DNA from: Chloroflexota bacterium
Lineage (GTDB): Bacteria; Chloroflexota; Anaerolineae; UBA4142; SHND01
Assembly (NCBI GenBank): GCA_016209205.1
Contig: JACQWQ010000026.1
Location: 1 to 64,000 of the forward strand
Direction: 5' to 3'
Length of the DNA stretch: 64,000 bases
In this document: positions 33,952 to 42,362 of the stretch, in pieces
How positions within the stretch are numbered: position 1 is the stretch's first letter
Layout: each line of letters begins with the position of its first letter
The notes under the pieces: generated by a model
What the model saw: the letters and a program-made list of their open reading frames with translations, nothing else
Databases searched by the model: none
What the model was told of the DNA's origin: nothing
Program-made: the position numbers and the translations under genes

Positions 33952-36066
33952 ATGCAACCCGCCATCACGATCAACCGTTCCACAAGCGGCAGTGGGCTAG
34001 CTGCGCTCCGCCGTCTGCTGGCACGCGCCGGAATTCAGGTGATAGTGGATCGCCACGCGGTCGCGCTCGCGCTGGTTTCACTCCTCGCGCTCGGTCCGAT
34101 GCTGCAAGCGGGATATTTTTGGGGCGCGCACGATGCACGGCATTCGGTGTATTTTTTGTTCGAGTTTGATCGCGTGTTTCGCGACGGCGTGCTGTACCCG
34201 CGCTGGTTTCCCGACATGACGTACGGGTACGGCTATCCGCTCTTTAACATTTACGGACCGCTCGCGTTTTATATCGGCGAATTTTTTCATCTCCTTGGGT
34301 TTGGTTTTGTTACGGCGGTAAAAATCGTTTTCGCGCTGGCGTGGGTGCTGTCGGGACTGGCGATGTACGGGTTTGTGAAACGCGTGTTTGAAAATCGGAA
34401 CGCGGCATTTATCGCGGGCTTGCTGTACGTGTTCATGCCGTACCATTTGATTGACGTGTACGTGCGCGCGGCACTGGCGGAATCGGTTGCACTGGTGTTT
34501 TTGCCGCTGACGCTGTGGGCGTTTTACAACACGGTAGAGGCAGGCAGAGCTGTCATTCTGAGGAGCGGAGCGACGAAGAATCTCTCTAGCCGCGACGTTG
34601 AGATTCTTCGCTCCGCTCAGAATGACAGCCACCCCATTCGCAGCATTTTGTTCGCCGCGTTCGCGTACGCCGGCATGGTCTTTGCGCACAACGGCATCGC
34701 GTTGTTGTTCTCCATCGTGCTCGCCGCGTGGATTTTGTTCCTCGTACTGCGCACGCGCGATTCGAAAAACAGATTTTTCTCGAAAGAAAATATCTTGGGT
34801 CTGATTCGCAACGTGCTGCCGACGATAGTGGGCGGACTGCTCGGGCTGGGGCTTACGGGCATTTTCATGCTGCCGCTCATTTTGGAATATCGCTATATCA
34901 ACGTCGCGCAGTGGACGCAAAATTATTACAGCTATCAAGACCATTTCGTCGAGCCGTTTCAATTGTTTAGCCCGGCGTGGGGTTTTGGCATCAGCAATCT
35001 CGGTCCCGTTGACGGCTTGTCCTTTCAACTCGGACTCGTGCCCGTCATCCTCGCATTCTTTTCTCTGTTCGTTATCGCCAAGAATCCAAACGCTAAACGC
35101 GCATACATTTTGTTTTTCCTCATCCTTACAATCGTCGTCGTCCTGTTGATGTTTGATTTTTCGCTGCCCGCGTGGCGCGCATTCGGTCTCGCCAGCGTCG
35201 CGCAATTTCCATGGCGCTTGCTCACGCTTACGACGGTGTCGCTGTCAGTTGTGGGGGGAAGTGTGATGTTGTTGGACGCGGAGCGCGTATCGCAAATCGC
35301 GGATCGCCTATCGCCTATCGCTCATCGCGAATCATCCTCCAACCTCCAACCTCCAACCTCCAACTTCCAACCTCCAACTTCCAACTTCCAACCTCCAACT
35401 TCCAGTCTCCAGTTATCAGTCTCCAGTTATCAGTCTCCAGTCTCCAATCTCTCCACGCTCGCGCTCGCGGCGTTGATTTTGCTTGGCAGTTTTTCGTACA
35501 TCACCGCGCAAATTATTTTGGAGCCGAAAGAAGGTCCGGTGAGTTTGGCGGGCTTGATGGCGTTCGAGCAGTCCGCGAATGAAATGACGGGTACGACGAT
35601 CTATGCGCAGGAACAACCGCGCTGGTCGCCGCTGGCGGACAATTACATGGCGGGCAAGCGCGTCAATACCAAGATTGATTTCAGCACCGTGCCCGAATGG
35701 TTGTTTATTCGCGTGACGCGCGATGGGATTCGCACGACGGGCGAACGCGTGGATTACAACGCGCCGAACGGCGACGCGACGATTGTGTTTAACGCGCAAA
35801 GGTACCCCGGCTGGCGCGCTTACTTGACCCCGTCGCGCTCAAGCGAAATCGTGCGCGAGCTGCTGATTGAAACCGAGCCGCCGTACGGGCGCATCAAAGT
35901 GACGCTGCCGCAAGGCGAGCACGGCGTGATGCTGCGCTTTCAAGACACGCCGCCCCGCACACTCGGCACGATTATTTCGGGCATATCGCTGCTCATTGCG
36001 ATCGAGCTGCTTGCCTATGACCTGCGCGCGAAACGCGCCTTTTCACAAAAAAAATTTACGCAGTAA
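33952..36066 (+). CDS. multi-spanning membrane protein, PTPS-related/GT-C-like, paralogue 2
   Basis: About 704 aa from ATG 33952. After an N-terminal cytoplasmic stretch come the first helix and the family motif GAHDARHSVYFLFEFDRVF, then LYPRWFPDMTYGYGYPLFN, YGPLAFYIGEFFHLLG and FMPYHLIDVYVRAALAESVA. The Asp and His motifs in the first outside loop are what GT-C transferases use. Two genomic repeats are inserted in frame: a hairpin at 34549-34628 (encoding ILRSGATKNL...EILRSAQNDS) and a 170-bp low-complexity block at 35283-35455 (encoding [17 protein letters not shown] and similar). Both fall between membrane helices. The C-terminal soluble domain (RYPGWRAYLTPSRSSE) parallels paralogue 3. Confidence 0.82.
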   Translation: MQPAITINRSTSGSGLAALRRLLARAGIQVIVDRHAVALALVSLLALGPMLQAGYFWGAHDARHSVYFLFEFDRVFRDGVLYPRWFPDMTYGYGYPLFNIYGPLAFYIGEFFHLLGFGFVTAVKIVFALAWVLSGLAMYGFVKRVFENRNAAFIAGLLYVFMPYHLIDVYVRAALAESVALVFLPLTLWAFYNTVEAGRAVILRSGATKNLSSRDVEILRSAQNDSHPIRSILFAAFAYAGMVFAHNGIALLFSIVLAAWILFLVLRTRDSKNRFFSKENILGLIRNVLPTIVGGLLGLGLTGIFMLPLILEYRYINVAQWTQNYYSYQDHFVEPFQLFSPAWGFGISNLGPVDGLSFQLGLVPVILAFFSLFVIAKNPNAKRAYILFFLILTIVVVLLMFDFSLPAWRAFGLASVAQFPWRLLTLTTVSLSVVGGSVMLLDAERVSQIADRLSPIAHRESSSNLQPPTSNFQPPTSNFQPPTSSLQLSVSSYQSPVSNLSTLALAALILLGSFSYITAQIILEPKEGPVSLAGLMAFEQSANEMTGTTIYAQEQPRWSPLADNYMAGKRVNTKIDFSTVPEWLFIRVTRDGIRTTGERVDYNAPNGDATIVFNAQRYPGWRAYLTPSRSSEIVRELLIETEPPYGRIKVTLPQGEHGVMLRFQDTPPRTLGTIISGISLLIAIELLAYDLRAKRAFSQKKFTQ
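34549..34628. repeat. hairpin repeat inserted in frame (gtcattctgagcggagcg family)
   Basis: gctgtcattctgaggagcgg at 34549-34568 and the reverse complement ending at 34628 form a long imperfect stem around ctctctagccgcgacgt. It is typical of dispersed palindromes of this sort; it adds about 26 codons to paralogue 2. Confidence 0.75.
35283..35455. repeat. low-complexity block inside coding sequence
   Basis: Three known intergenic repeat families follow one another here inside the gene: gcctatcgc words, ccaacttccaac words and cagttatcagtctcc words. The reading frame is kept across all of them. Confidence 0.9.
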
Positions 36067-36081
36067 ATTTTTTTTGTGAAA
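36041..36081. terminator. long perfect hairpin at the end of paralogue 2
   Basis: tttcacaaaaaaaattta (36041-36058) pairs exactly with taaattttttttgtgaaa (36064-36081), and the stop codon is in the second arm. A stem with A and T runs on both sides is a likely terminator. Confidence 0.7.
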
Positions 36082-36097
36082 GGGACCAACTCTACTC

Positions 36098-38083
36098 GTG
36101 GCGCGCATCAAAATTTCCCCGCAGGTTATTGTTCTCCTCGCGTTTGCGACACTCATTGCCGCGCCGCTCACCGCGCCCGGTTATTTCATGTTCGCGCACG
36201 ATGCGCGGCATACGGTGTATTTTATGCAAATGTTCGATGCGGCGCTGCGCGATGGCGCACTGTATCCGCGTTGGGCGGCGGACATGGTGTTTGGGTACGG
36301 CTATCCGGTGTGGCTCATTCTCGCGCCGCTGCCGTACTATGGCGCGGAATTTTTTCACCTGCTCGGTTTGGATTTTCCCGCGTCCATCAAAGCGGTCGAA
36401 GCGGTCAGTTGGTTCGCCAGCGCGTTGGGCATGTATCTGTTCGCGTCGCGCGTGATGGACAAGGACGCGGGGCTGGTCGCGGGCGTCGCGTATTTGTTCG
36501 TGCCGTATCACGTTGTAGATTTGTACGTGCGCGGCGCGATGGCAGAATTCCTCGCGTTCGTTTTCCCGCCATTCATTTTGTGGACAACCTATCAGATTTT
36601 TTCCACGCGCCGCGCGTTCTACATTCCGCTCACCGCGCTCGCGTACGCCGCCATGCTGTTGACGCACGTGCAAATGACGGTGCTGTTCTCGCCGGTCATT
36701 TTGGGATACATCTTGACGCTGTGGTGGATGGAAAAAGGGCAGGCACGTGAGAATGGGCAGGCGCCAGAAAATGGGCAGGCACGTGAGAATGGGCAGGCGC
36801 CAGAAAATGGGCAGGCACAAGGCACTGCCCCTACGCAAACATCTCTCCCTCTCCCCCTCTCTCGCTCCCTCTATCTCTCCATCACTCGCTCACTCCTCGC
36901 GCTCGCCTGGGGCGTCGCCATCGCGGCGGTTTTCTTTCTGCCCGTCGCGTTCGAACAAAAATACTTGACCAGCGACCCGCTCATCGGCGGTTTCTTTAAT
37001 TTCCGTTTGCACTTTGTAAATCCGTCACAGCTCGTTTCGCCGTTTTGGGGTTACGGCTATGCGGGCATCAACGGCACTGACCAATTTTCATTGCAGCTCG
37101 GCATCCTGCCATTGTTTTTCGGCGTACTCGCGTTATTCACATTGAAACGCGCGGAACGCGCGAGCGCGCAAATCATGTATTTCGCGCTCGTCACGCTCGC
37201 GGCAACCATCGCCATGTTGTCCATTTCGACGCCGTTGTGGGAACTCGCCGCGCCCATCGTCGCCTTTATACAATTTCCCTGGCGTGTCTTGTTCGTCAGC
37301 GCGTTCGCCCTCGCATTTCTCGCGGGCGCGTCCGTGCGCGCGATTAGTTCCCCTCCCCCTGTGAGAGATGAGTTAGTCGTCGGTCGTGTAGGCGACCTTC
37401 CGAATCGAGAGCGCATGGTAGATTCCCCTCTCTTTGCAGGAGAGGGGTTAGGTGACACATCATCACGCACCACGCGTCAGCCAAACTCTATGCGTGATGA
37501 TGTGTCAGGGGTGAGGTCGGATTCGTTTCGCGCGGCTCTCGTTATCTCGTTTCTCTTGGCTTTTGCCATGTTCCCCTTCACGCGTCCACAATACACCGAT
37601 ACGCAATTCACGTGGAACACGATGATGGATTTTCAGGTCAAAGACCGCGAACTCTTGGGCGATACGATTTGGGTGCAAAAACGTCCCCAAGATTCGCCGT
37701 TGGTGGAACAATATCGCGCGGGCAACATCGGAACCAAGGCAGTCGTCGTAGAAGGGGAAGGTAGCATCGAATTGTTGGAACGTCGCGCGCTGGGCGACAC
37801 CATTCGCGTCAATGCGACAACACCCGCCCGGGTCATGTTTTACACGCGCTATTTTCCGGGCTGGACGGCGACGGTGGACAACGCGCCTGTTCCCGTCGAA
37901 CCGTACGGCGAGCAAGGTTTGATTGCGCTGAATGTTCCCGTGGGCGTTCACACCATCGCCACGCGTTGGGGCACGACCATACCGCGCGTGATTGGTGCAA
38001 TCATTTCGTTCGTTGCCCTCATTTCCGTTTTCCTCTGGCTGTGGCGCACGCGCCAATCGCCTATCGCGTATGGCTTGTCGTGA
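36098..38083 (+). CDS. multi-spanning membrane protein, PTPS-related/GT-C-like, paralogue 3
   Basis: 661 aa from GTG 36098. Family motifs: FAHDARHTVYFMQMFDAAL, LYPRWAADMVFGYGYPVW, EFFHLLGLDFPASIKAVE, FVPYHVVDLYVRGAMAEFLA. About ten helices and a C-terminal soluble segment (YTRYFPGWTATVDNAPVPVE). Three repeat insertions are kept in frame: ARENGQAPENGQ units from a tandem gggcaggc repeat (36736-36825), a ctccctctctcgctccctc block (36840-36895), and the double hairpin at 37431-37506 (GDTSSRTTRQPNSMRDDVSG). A possible transfer role for lipid-linked sugars is inferred from the GT-C-like layout and from HDARH in the first loop. Confidence 0.82.
   Translation: MARIKISPQVIVLLAFATLIAAPLTAPGYFMFAHDARHTVYFMQMFDAALRDGALYPRWAADMVFGYGYPVWLILAPLPYYGAEFFHLLGLDFPASIKAVEAVSWFASALGMYLFASRVMDKDAGLVAGVAYLFVPYHVVDLYVRGAMAEFLAFVFPPFILWTTYQIFSTRRAFYIPLTALAYAAMLLTHVQMTVLFSPVILGYILTLWWMEKGQARENGQAPENGQARENGQAPENGQAQGTAPTQTSLPLPLSRSLYLSITRSLLALAWGVAIAAVFFLPVAFEQKYLTSDPLIGGFFNFRLHFVNPSQLVSPFWGYGYAGINGTDQFSLQLGILPLFFGVLALFTLKRAERASAQIMYFALVTLAATIAMLSISTPLWELAAPIVAFIQFPWRVLFVSAFALAFLAGASVRAISSPPPVRDELVVGRVGDLPNRERMVDSPLFAGEGLGDTSSRTTRQPNSMRDDVSGVRSDSFRAALVISFLLAFAMFPFTRPQYTDTQFTWNTMMDFQVKDRELLGDTIWVQKRPQDSPLVEQYRAGNIGTKAVVVEGEGSIELLERRALGDTIRVNATTPARVMFYTRYFPGWTATVDNAPVPVEPYGEQGLIALNVPVGVHTIATRWGTTIPRVIGAIISFVALISVFLWLWRTRQSPIAYGLS
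36736..36895. repeat. in-frame tandem gggcaggc repeat followed by a ctccctct block
   Basis: Five 18-21 bp units alternate gggcaggcacgtgagaat and gggcaggcgccagaaaat; then ctctccctctccccctc text of the 5.9-kb and 62.1-kb family follows. It encodes a hydrophilic loop between helices of paralogue 3. Confidence 0.88.
37431..37506. repeat. in-frame double-hairpin repeat (copy of 31609-31697)
   Basis: cccctctctttgcaggagagggg is followed by gacacatcatcacgca (37454-37469), a perfect partner of 37491-37506. It is the same arrangement as in the mtnA leader, in opposite orientation. Confidence 0.8.
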
Positions 38084-38140
38084 GCGCCGCCAAGTTTCGG
38101 GCGATTAGCGATTCGCGATTGGCGATACGCGATACGCGAA
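38070..38140. repeat. cgattcgcgattggcgatacgcg words
   Basis: Low-complexity words run from the last codons of paralogue 3 into the spacer before the OmpR-type regulator. Confidence 0.7.
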
Positions 38141-38146
38141 CGTCAT

Positions 38147-38174
38147 TTGTCAATTGTCCAACCTATGCTAGAAT
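38147..38174 (+). promoter_or_regulatory. putative promoter of the OmpR-type regulator
   Basis: TTGTCA (38147-38152), a 16-bp spacer and TAGAAT (38169-38174) precede the ATG at 38223 by about 50 bp. No good SD is seen before the ATG. Confidence 0.5.
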
Positions 38175-38222
38175 TACCTCGCCGCGACCTTCGATTCACG
38201 CGGTGAACCGTCTTTTTGATCT

Positions 38223-38918
38223 ATGGATCAGCACAAACGTATCCTCATTGTTGACGACGACCCCAAAATGGTGGACTTGCTGCGCGTGCAGTTTGAACGC
38301 AGCGGCTTTGCGGTCATGACCGCCACCAACGGCTTGCAAGGCGACAAGGTCTTTCGCGCCAATCCCGTGGACGTCATCATGCTCGACGTGATGATGCCGC
38401 AGCGCGACGGCTTTGAAATGCTGCGCGACGTGCGCGCCATTTCCGGCGTGCCGGTCATCATGCTTTCCGCGTTGGGTGACACCGATAACGTCGTCAAAGG
38501 GTTGGAACTCGGCGCGGACGATTACATTACCAAGCCGTTCGAGTTCAAAGAAGTTTTGGCGCGCGTGAATGCGGCGCTGGCGCGCGTGGAGCGTGTGAAA
38601 GGCGCGACGCCAGAAGCGCGCGTGCAAACGCGCGGCGATGTTTCGCTCGATTTGGATCGCGGCACGGCGCGCGTGCGCGACACCGAGGTTTCACTCACGC
38701 CGATTGAATTGGAACTGCTGCATTACATGATGCTGCACGCGGGGCGCTTGCTCGAACGCGAGACCCTGCTGCGCGACGTGTGGGGTTACGATTATTTTGG
38801 CAAGACCAATTTGGTAGACGTGGCCATCCGGCGGCTGCGCGAAAAAATTGAAGCCGATCCCTCGAATCCCGTGTACTTGCTCACCGTGCGCGGGCAAGGG
38901 TATCGTTTTGCCGGGTAA
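38223..38918 (+). CDS. OmpR/PhoB-type response regulator
   Basis: 231 aa. The receiver domain is intact: acidic residues in ILIVDDDPKMV, phospho-acceptor Asp in VDVIMLDVMMPQRDG (about residue 56), Thr/Ser in VIMLSALGD and Lys in YITKPFEFKEV. The C-terminal winged helix-turn-helix has TPIELELLHYMM, LLRDVWGYDY, LVDVAIRRLREKIE and VRGQGYRFAG. No histidine kinase gene is adjacent, so it is an orphan here. It may control the following LysM protein gene or the membrane proteins before it (position only). Confidence 0.95.
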   Translation: MDQHKRILIVDDDPKMVDLLRVQFERSGFAVMTATNGLQGDKVFRANPVDVIMLDVMMPQRDGFEMLRDVRAISGVPVIMLSALGDTDNVVKGLELGADDYITKPFEFKEVLARVNAALARVERVKGATPEARVQTRGDVSLDLDRGTARVRDTEVSLTPIELELLHYMMLHAGRLLERETLLRDVWGYDYFGKTNLVDVAIRRLREKIEADPSNPVYLLTVRGQGYRFAG

Positions 38919-38982
38919 ACTCGGTATTTTCCCAAATCCTTCGTGAACAACGTTTGTCAAACCGGTCAGGTTTTTCAGAGTA

Positions 38983-40164
38983 ATGTCAAGTAACCGTCCA
39001 ACCAATCGCCCGCGCAACAAACCGCCGGAACCGTGGCGCATCGAACGCATGGTGCAACGCGTCCCGGCGCATCTGGGCGAAGAAAATAATTTTTCCCCGT
39101 GGCTCGTCGTGGGTGCTGTCGCCGTTGTCGCGCTGGTCGCGGGGCTGTGGCTGTTTTTCTCCGGCCTGCCGCAAAACCTCGTCGCTACTGCTCCGACGCC
39201 GCAAACACGCACGCGCACGCCGCGTCCGCCGAATACGGTTGTCGTCACCGCAACGCCCGAAGCCAACACCTCGACGCCGACGCGCCGCCCGACCCCCTTC
39301 ATGGTGGAATACATTGTCAAGAGCGGCGACACGCTGATTGACATTGCCAACAAATTCAACGTGACCGTAGATCAAATTCGCGACATCAACAACCTGACGG
39401 GCGATATTATTCACGTCGGCGACAAACTGTTGATTCCGCAGCCGACGCCGACGCCCAAGCCCGGCGTGATCGCGCAAAATCCGACCGAGGCGCTACCTGA
39501 ACTTCCCAGCGCCACGCCGACATTGACGGGGTCGGCATTCAATACGCCGACGCTCATTCCGCTTGCACAAAACCAAACGACCGCTCAAGCCACAACCCCC
39601 ACGCCGACAGCGGGGGTTGTTGTTTATTACGTGCAAGCCGGCGACAATCTCGGCACGATCTCCAAAGCATTCAGCACGACGGTCGAAGTCATCATGCTCG
39701 TTAACAAAATGACCAGCACGATCATTCATGTCGGGCAAGCGATCACGATCCCCGTCGGCGCGTGGACGCCGACGCACACGCCGACGCGCAACGTCGCGCG
39801 CACGATTACGCCGACGCCGCAATTTACGTACAACGCGCCCGCGCTCTTGTCGCCCGGCGCGAATGTGCAAATCAGCGGCAGCGCGATTTTCCAATGGACG
39901 GCGGTGGGCGTCTTGCCCGATTCCGCGTCGTACATCATTTCCCTGCGCTACACCGACGGCGACAATGTAATCACGCGCGCCTTCGACGCCGGACGCGCGA
40001 CCTCGTACCGCGTGGACGCATCGCCTTCCGGTGCGCCGAATACCGAATACACCTGGTACGTCGTCGTCGTCCGCAACATCGGCTGCGGTCCCGCTTCGCC
40101 CGACGCGACGCAGCCCTGCGCGGTCAGCCCGCCCAGCGCGACGCGAACGTTTATGTGGAAATGA
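38983..40164 (+). CDS. membrane-anchored protein with two LysM domains
   Basis: 393 aa, type II membrane topology: cytoplasmic N-terminus, one helix (about 41-63, WLVVGAVAVVALVAGLWLFF), then Thr/Pro linkers and two LysM domains, YIVKSGDTLIDIANKFNVTV (about 109-153) and YYVQAGDNLGTISKAFSTTV (about 203-248), which bind peptidoglycan or chitin-like glycans. The C-terminal part (about 290-393) looks like a fibronectin-III-type beta sandwich (FQWTAVGVLPDSASYIISLR, YTWYVVVVRN). It is likely to hold the membrane to the wall or tether partners. It starts 64 bp after the response regulator. Confidence 0.9.
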   Translation: MSSNRPTNRPRNKPPEPWRIERMVQRVPAHLGEENNFSPWLVVGAVAVVALVAGLWLFFSGLPQNLVATAPTPQTRTRTPRPPNTVVVTATPEANTSTPTRRPTPFMVEYIVKSGDTLIDIANKFNVTVDQIRDINNLTGDIIHVGDKLLIPQPTPTPKPGVIAQNPTEALPELPSATPTLTGSAFNTPTLIPLAQNQTTAQATTPTPTAGVVVYYVQAGDNLGTISKAFSTTVEVIMLVNKMTSTIIHVGQAITIPVGAWTPTHTPTRNVARTITPTPQFTYNAPALLSPGANVQISGSAIFQWTAVGVLPDSASYIISLRYTDGDNVITRAFDAGRATSYRVDASPSGAPNTEYTWYVVVVRNIGCGPASPDATQPCAVSPPSATRTFMWK

Positions 40165-40173
40165 CGCCCCATC

Positions 40174-40473
40174 ATGCACATCATCACACGCAAACGTTTG
40201 AATGATTCTGTCTCTGAACAAGAGTACATGGAACTGGTTGCGTTCCTCGATGAATTGATTGACCAAGTGGGCAATGATGAAAACCATCCACTCGCATCGC
40301 TAATGGAAGTGATTGGAACACTCATCGAAAAATACGAAGACGAGCATATCCCGGAACTGACTACTGATGACCGATTCCCTTCTCACCCACCTCGCCCAAG
40401 GCAACCTCCTCTGCGACGGCGCAATGGGCACCCTGCTGTACGCGCACGGCGTCTCGTTCGAGCAATGCTTTGA
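40174..40473 (+). pseudogene. chimeric remnant of a higBA-type toxin-antitoxin locus
   Basis: The first ten residues, MHIITRKRLN, look like a HigB toxin start. After that the text switches to VSEQEYMELVAFLDELIDQV and LASLMEVIGTLIEKYEDEHI, the usual N-terminal half of a HigA antitoxin. The helix-turn-helix part that should follow is missing, and the frame runs on into the next gene (RFPSHPPRPRQPPLRRR is that gene read out of frame). An internal deletion between higB and higA plus loss of the 3' end explains it. It overlaps the next CDS by 107 bp, with real content only to about 40365. Confidence 0.6.
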
Positions 40474-42277
40474 CGCGCTCAATTTGGAACAACCCGCGCT
40501 CGTGCAAGAACTGCACGACGAATACCTGCGCGCGGGCGCGGAGGTCATCGAAACCAATACGTTCGGCGCGAATCGTTTCAAACTCGACGCGCACGGGCTG
40601 AACCATCGCGTTGCCGAAATCAACGGCGCGGGTGTGAAACTCGCGCGCGATGCGATCAACGCGTCGGGGCGCACCGCGTTCGTCGCCGCCTCTGTCGGGC
40701 CGTTGGGCGTGCAACTCGCGCCCGTCGGCTCCATTTCGCGCCAAGAGGCGTACGACGCGTTCCGCGAACAAATCGCCGCGCTCGTATCCGCGCAGCCCGA
40801 CGCGCTCGTCTTTGAAACCTTTTCCAATCTCCAAGAAATTACCGAAGCGATTCGCGCCGCGCATGATGTAGGGGCGCACGCCGTTGCGCCCCCTGCCGCG
40901 CCCATTCCCATCATCGCCCAAATGACCTTTACGCGTGACGCCGTGACGACGTACAGCTATACGCCCGTACAGGTCGCGCACGCGCTCGCCGCGTTGAAAG
41001 TAAACGTCATCGGCGTGAATTGTTCCGTCGGTCCCGCTTTGGTTTTGCGGGTCGTCGAGCAGATGATCGAGACCGTGCGCCAGGACCCGCGCAAACCCGG
41101 CATGATTTATTTTTCCGCGCAGCCCAACGCGGGTTTCCCCGAAGCGAGCGGCGGACGCATTTTTTATCCCGCGACGCCCGATTATTTCGGCGATTACGCG
41201 CGCCGTTTCGCCGAAGTGGGCGTCAGTTTCATTGGCGGCTGTTGTGGGACGACACCGCAGCATATTCGCATGATGCGCCTCGCGCTCGACGCGCACGCGC
41301 GTAAACACGCGCGCGTTACATCCGTCGCCGCGCGCGAAAAACAAGCCGCGCCCGTCGCGCCTGAACCGCCGACACAGCTACAGCAAAAACTCAACGCGGG
41401 ACGTTTCATCGTCGGCGTGGAAATGGATCCGCCGCGCGGGTTCAATCCCGACGCGGTGCTGGCGGGCGCGCTGCTTTTGAAACAAGCGGGCGCGGACATT
41501 ATCAACGTCGCCGATACACCCCGCGCACAAATGCGCATGAGCGCGTGGGCCGTCGCGCATTTGGTGCAAACACAAGTCGGCGCGGAAGCGGTATTGCATT
41601 TTCCCGTGCGCGGCAGAAATCTTTTACGCGTTCACGGCGATTTGCTCGCCGCGCACGCGCTACGCGTCCGCAACATTTTCGCGTGCATGGGCGATCCCGT
41701 CGCGACGGGCGATTACCCGCAGGCGACCGACGCGTACGATGTCGTTCCTTCCGGTCTGGTGAAATTGGTCAAGCAGCATTTCAATCAAGGCGTTGACCAT
41801 GCGGGCACTTCGATTGGCGCGCCGTGCTCGTTCACCGCAGGCGTCGCGTGCGATTTGGGCGCGCGTGACGCGGCGCGTGAAATCAAAACCCTGCGCAAAA
41901 AAATTCAAGCGGGCGCGGATTTCTGCCTGACGCAGCCGATCTATGATCCAAACGTCGCGCGCGAATTTTTGAAGCGCTACGCGGACGAGTATGGCAAACT
42001 CGAACTGCCGATTCTCGCAGGCGTGCTGCCGCTGGCAAATTCGCGACACACGGAATTCTTACACAACGAAGTTCCGGGCATCATCATCCCCGACGCGCTG
42101 CGCGAACGAATGCGCCGTGCGGGCGACGCGGGACAGGCAGAGGGTTTGAAAATCGCGAGTGAGTTGTGGCAAGAGCTGACGGAATTTGCGCACGGCGTCT
42201 ACATCATGCCGCCGTTTCATCGGTATGAATTGGTTGCAGAGTTGTTGAGCGCGGTGCGCGTCAAAGCCAATTGCTGA
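40367..42277 (+). CDS. homocysteine S-methyltransferase / methylenetetrahydrofolate reductase fusion
   Basis: 636-aa bifunctional enzyme of the YitJ-like type. Residues 1-300 are the Hcy-binding methyltransferase domain: LCDGAMGTLLYAHG, ETNTFGANRFKLD, and zinc ligands Cys in GVNCSVGP (about 218) and the pair in GGCCGTTP (about 289). Residues 340-615 are a methylene-THF reductase domain: VGVEMDPPRGF, ADIINVADTPRAQMRMS, FACMGDPVATGDYP, FCLTQPIYDP. It would link one-carbon folate units to methionine formation, closing the methyl cycle with metK and ahcY. A small palindrome-derived loop (40868-40896, GAHAVAPPAAP) lies in the first domain. Start ATG 40367. Confidence 0.93.
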   Translation: MTDSLLTHLAQGNLLCDGAMGTLLYAHGVSFEQCFDALNLEQPALVQELHDEYLRAGAEVIETNTFGANRFKLDAHGLNHRVAEINGAGVKLARDAINASGRTAFVAASVGPLGVQLAPVGSISRQEAYDAFREQIAALVSAQPDALVFETFSNLQEITEAIRAAHDVGAHAVAPPAAPIPIIAQMTFTRDAVTTYSYTPVQVAHALAALKVNVIGVNCSVGPALVLRVVEQMIETVRQDPRKPGMIYFSAQPNAGFPEASGGRIFYPATPDYFGDYARRFAEVGVSFIGGCCGTTPQHIRMMRLALDAHARKHARVTSVAAREKQAAPVAPEPPTQLQQKLNAGRFIVGVEMDPPRGFNPDAVLAGALLLKQAGADIINVADTPRAQMRMSAWAVAHLVQTQVGAEAVLHFPVRGRNLLRVHGDLLAAHALRVRNIFACMGDPVATGDYPQATDAYDVVPSGLVKLVKQHFNQGVDHAGTSIGAPCSFTAGVACDLGARDAAREIKTLRKKIQAGADFCLTQPIYDPNVAREFLKRYADEYGKLELPILAGVLPLANSRHTEFLHNEVPGIIIPDALRERMRRAGDAGQAEGLKIASELWQELTEFAHGVYIMPPFHRYELVAELLSAVRVKANC

Positions 42278-42315
42278 AAAAAATCGTCGTCTGCAAGACG
42301 ACGATTTTTTTCAGC
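42273..42315. terminator. terminator after the methyltransferase/MTHFR gene
   Basis: A perfect 19-bp stem, gctgaaaaaaatcgtcgtc (42273-42291) with 42297-42315, contains the stop codon and ends in a T run. It would work on both strands. Confidence 0.9.
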
Positions 42316-42362
42316 ACAACAACCCCTTGTATTTCTTTCCCATTTCGTAGAAAATACTGTCC

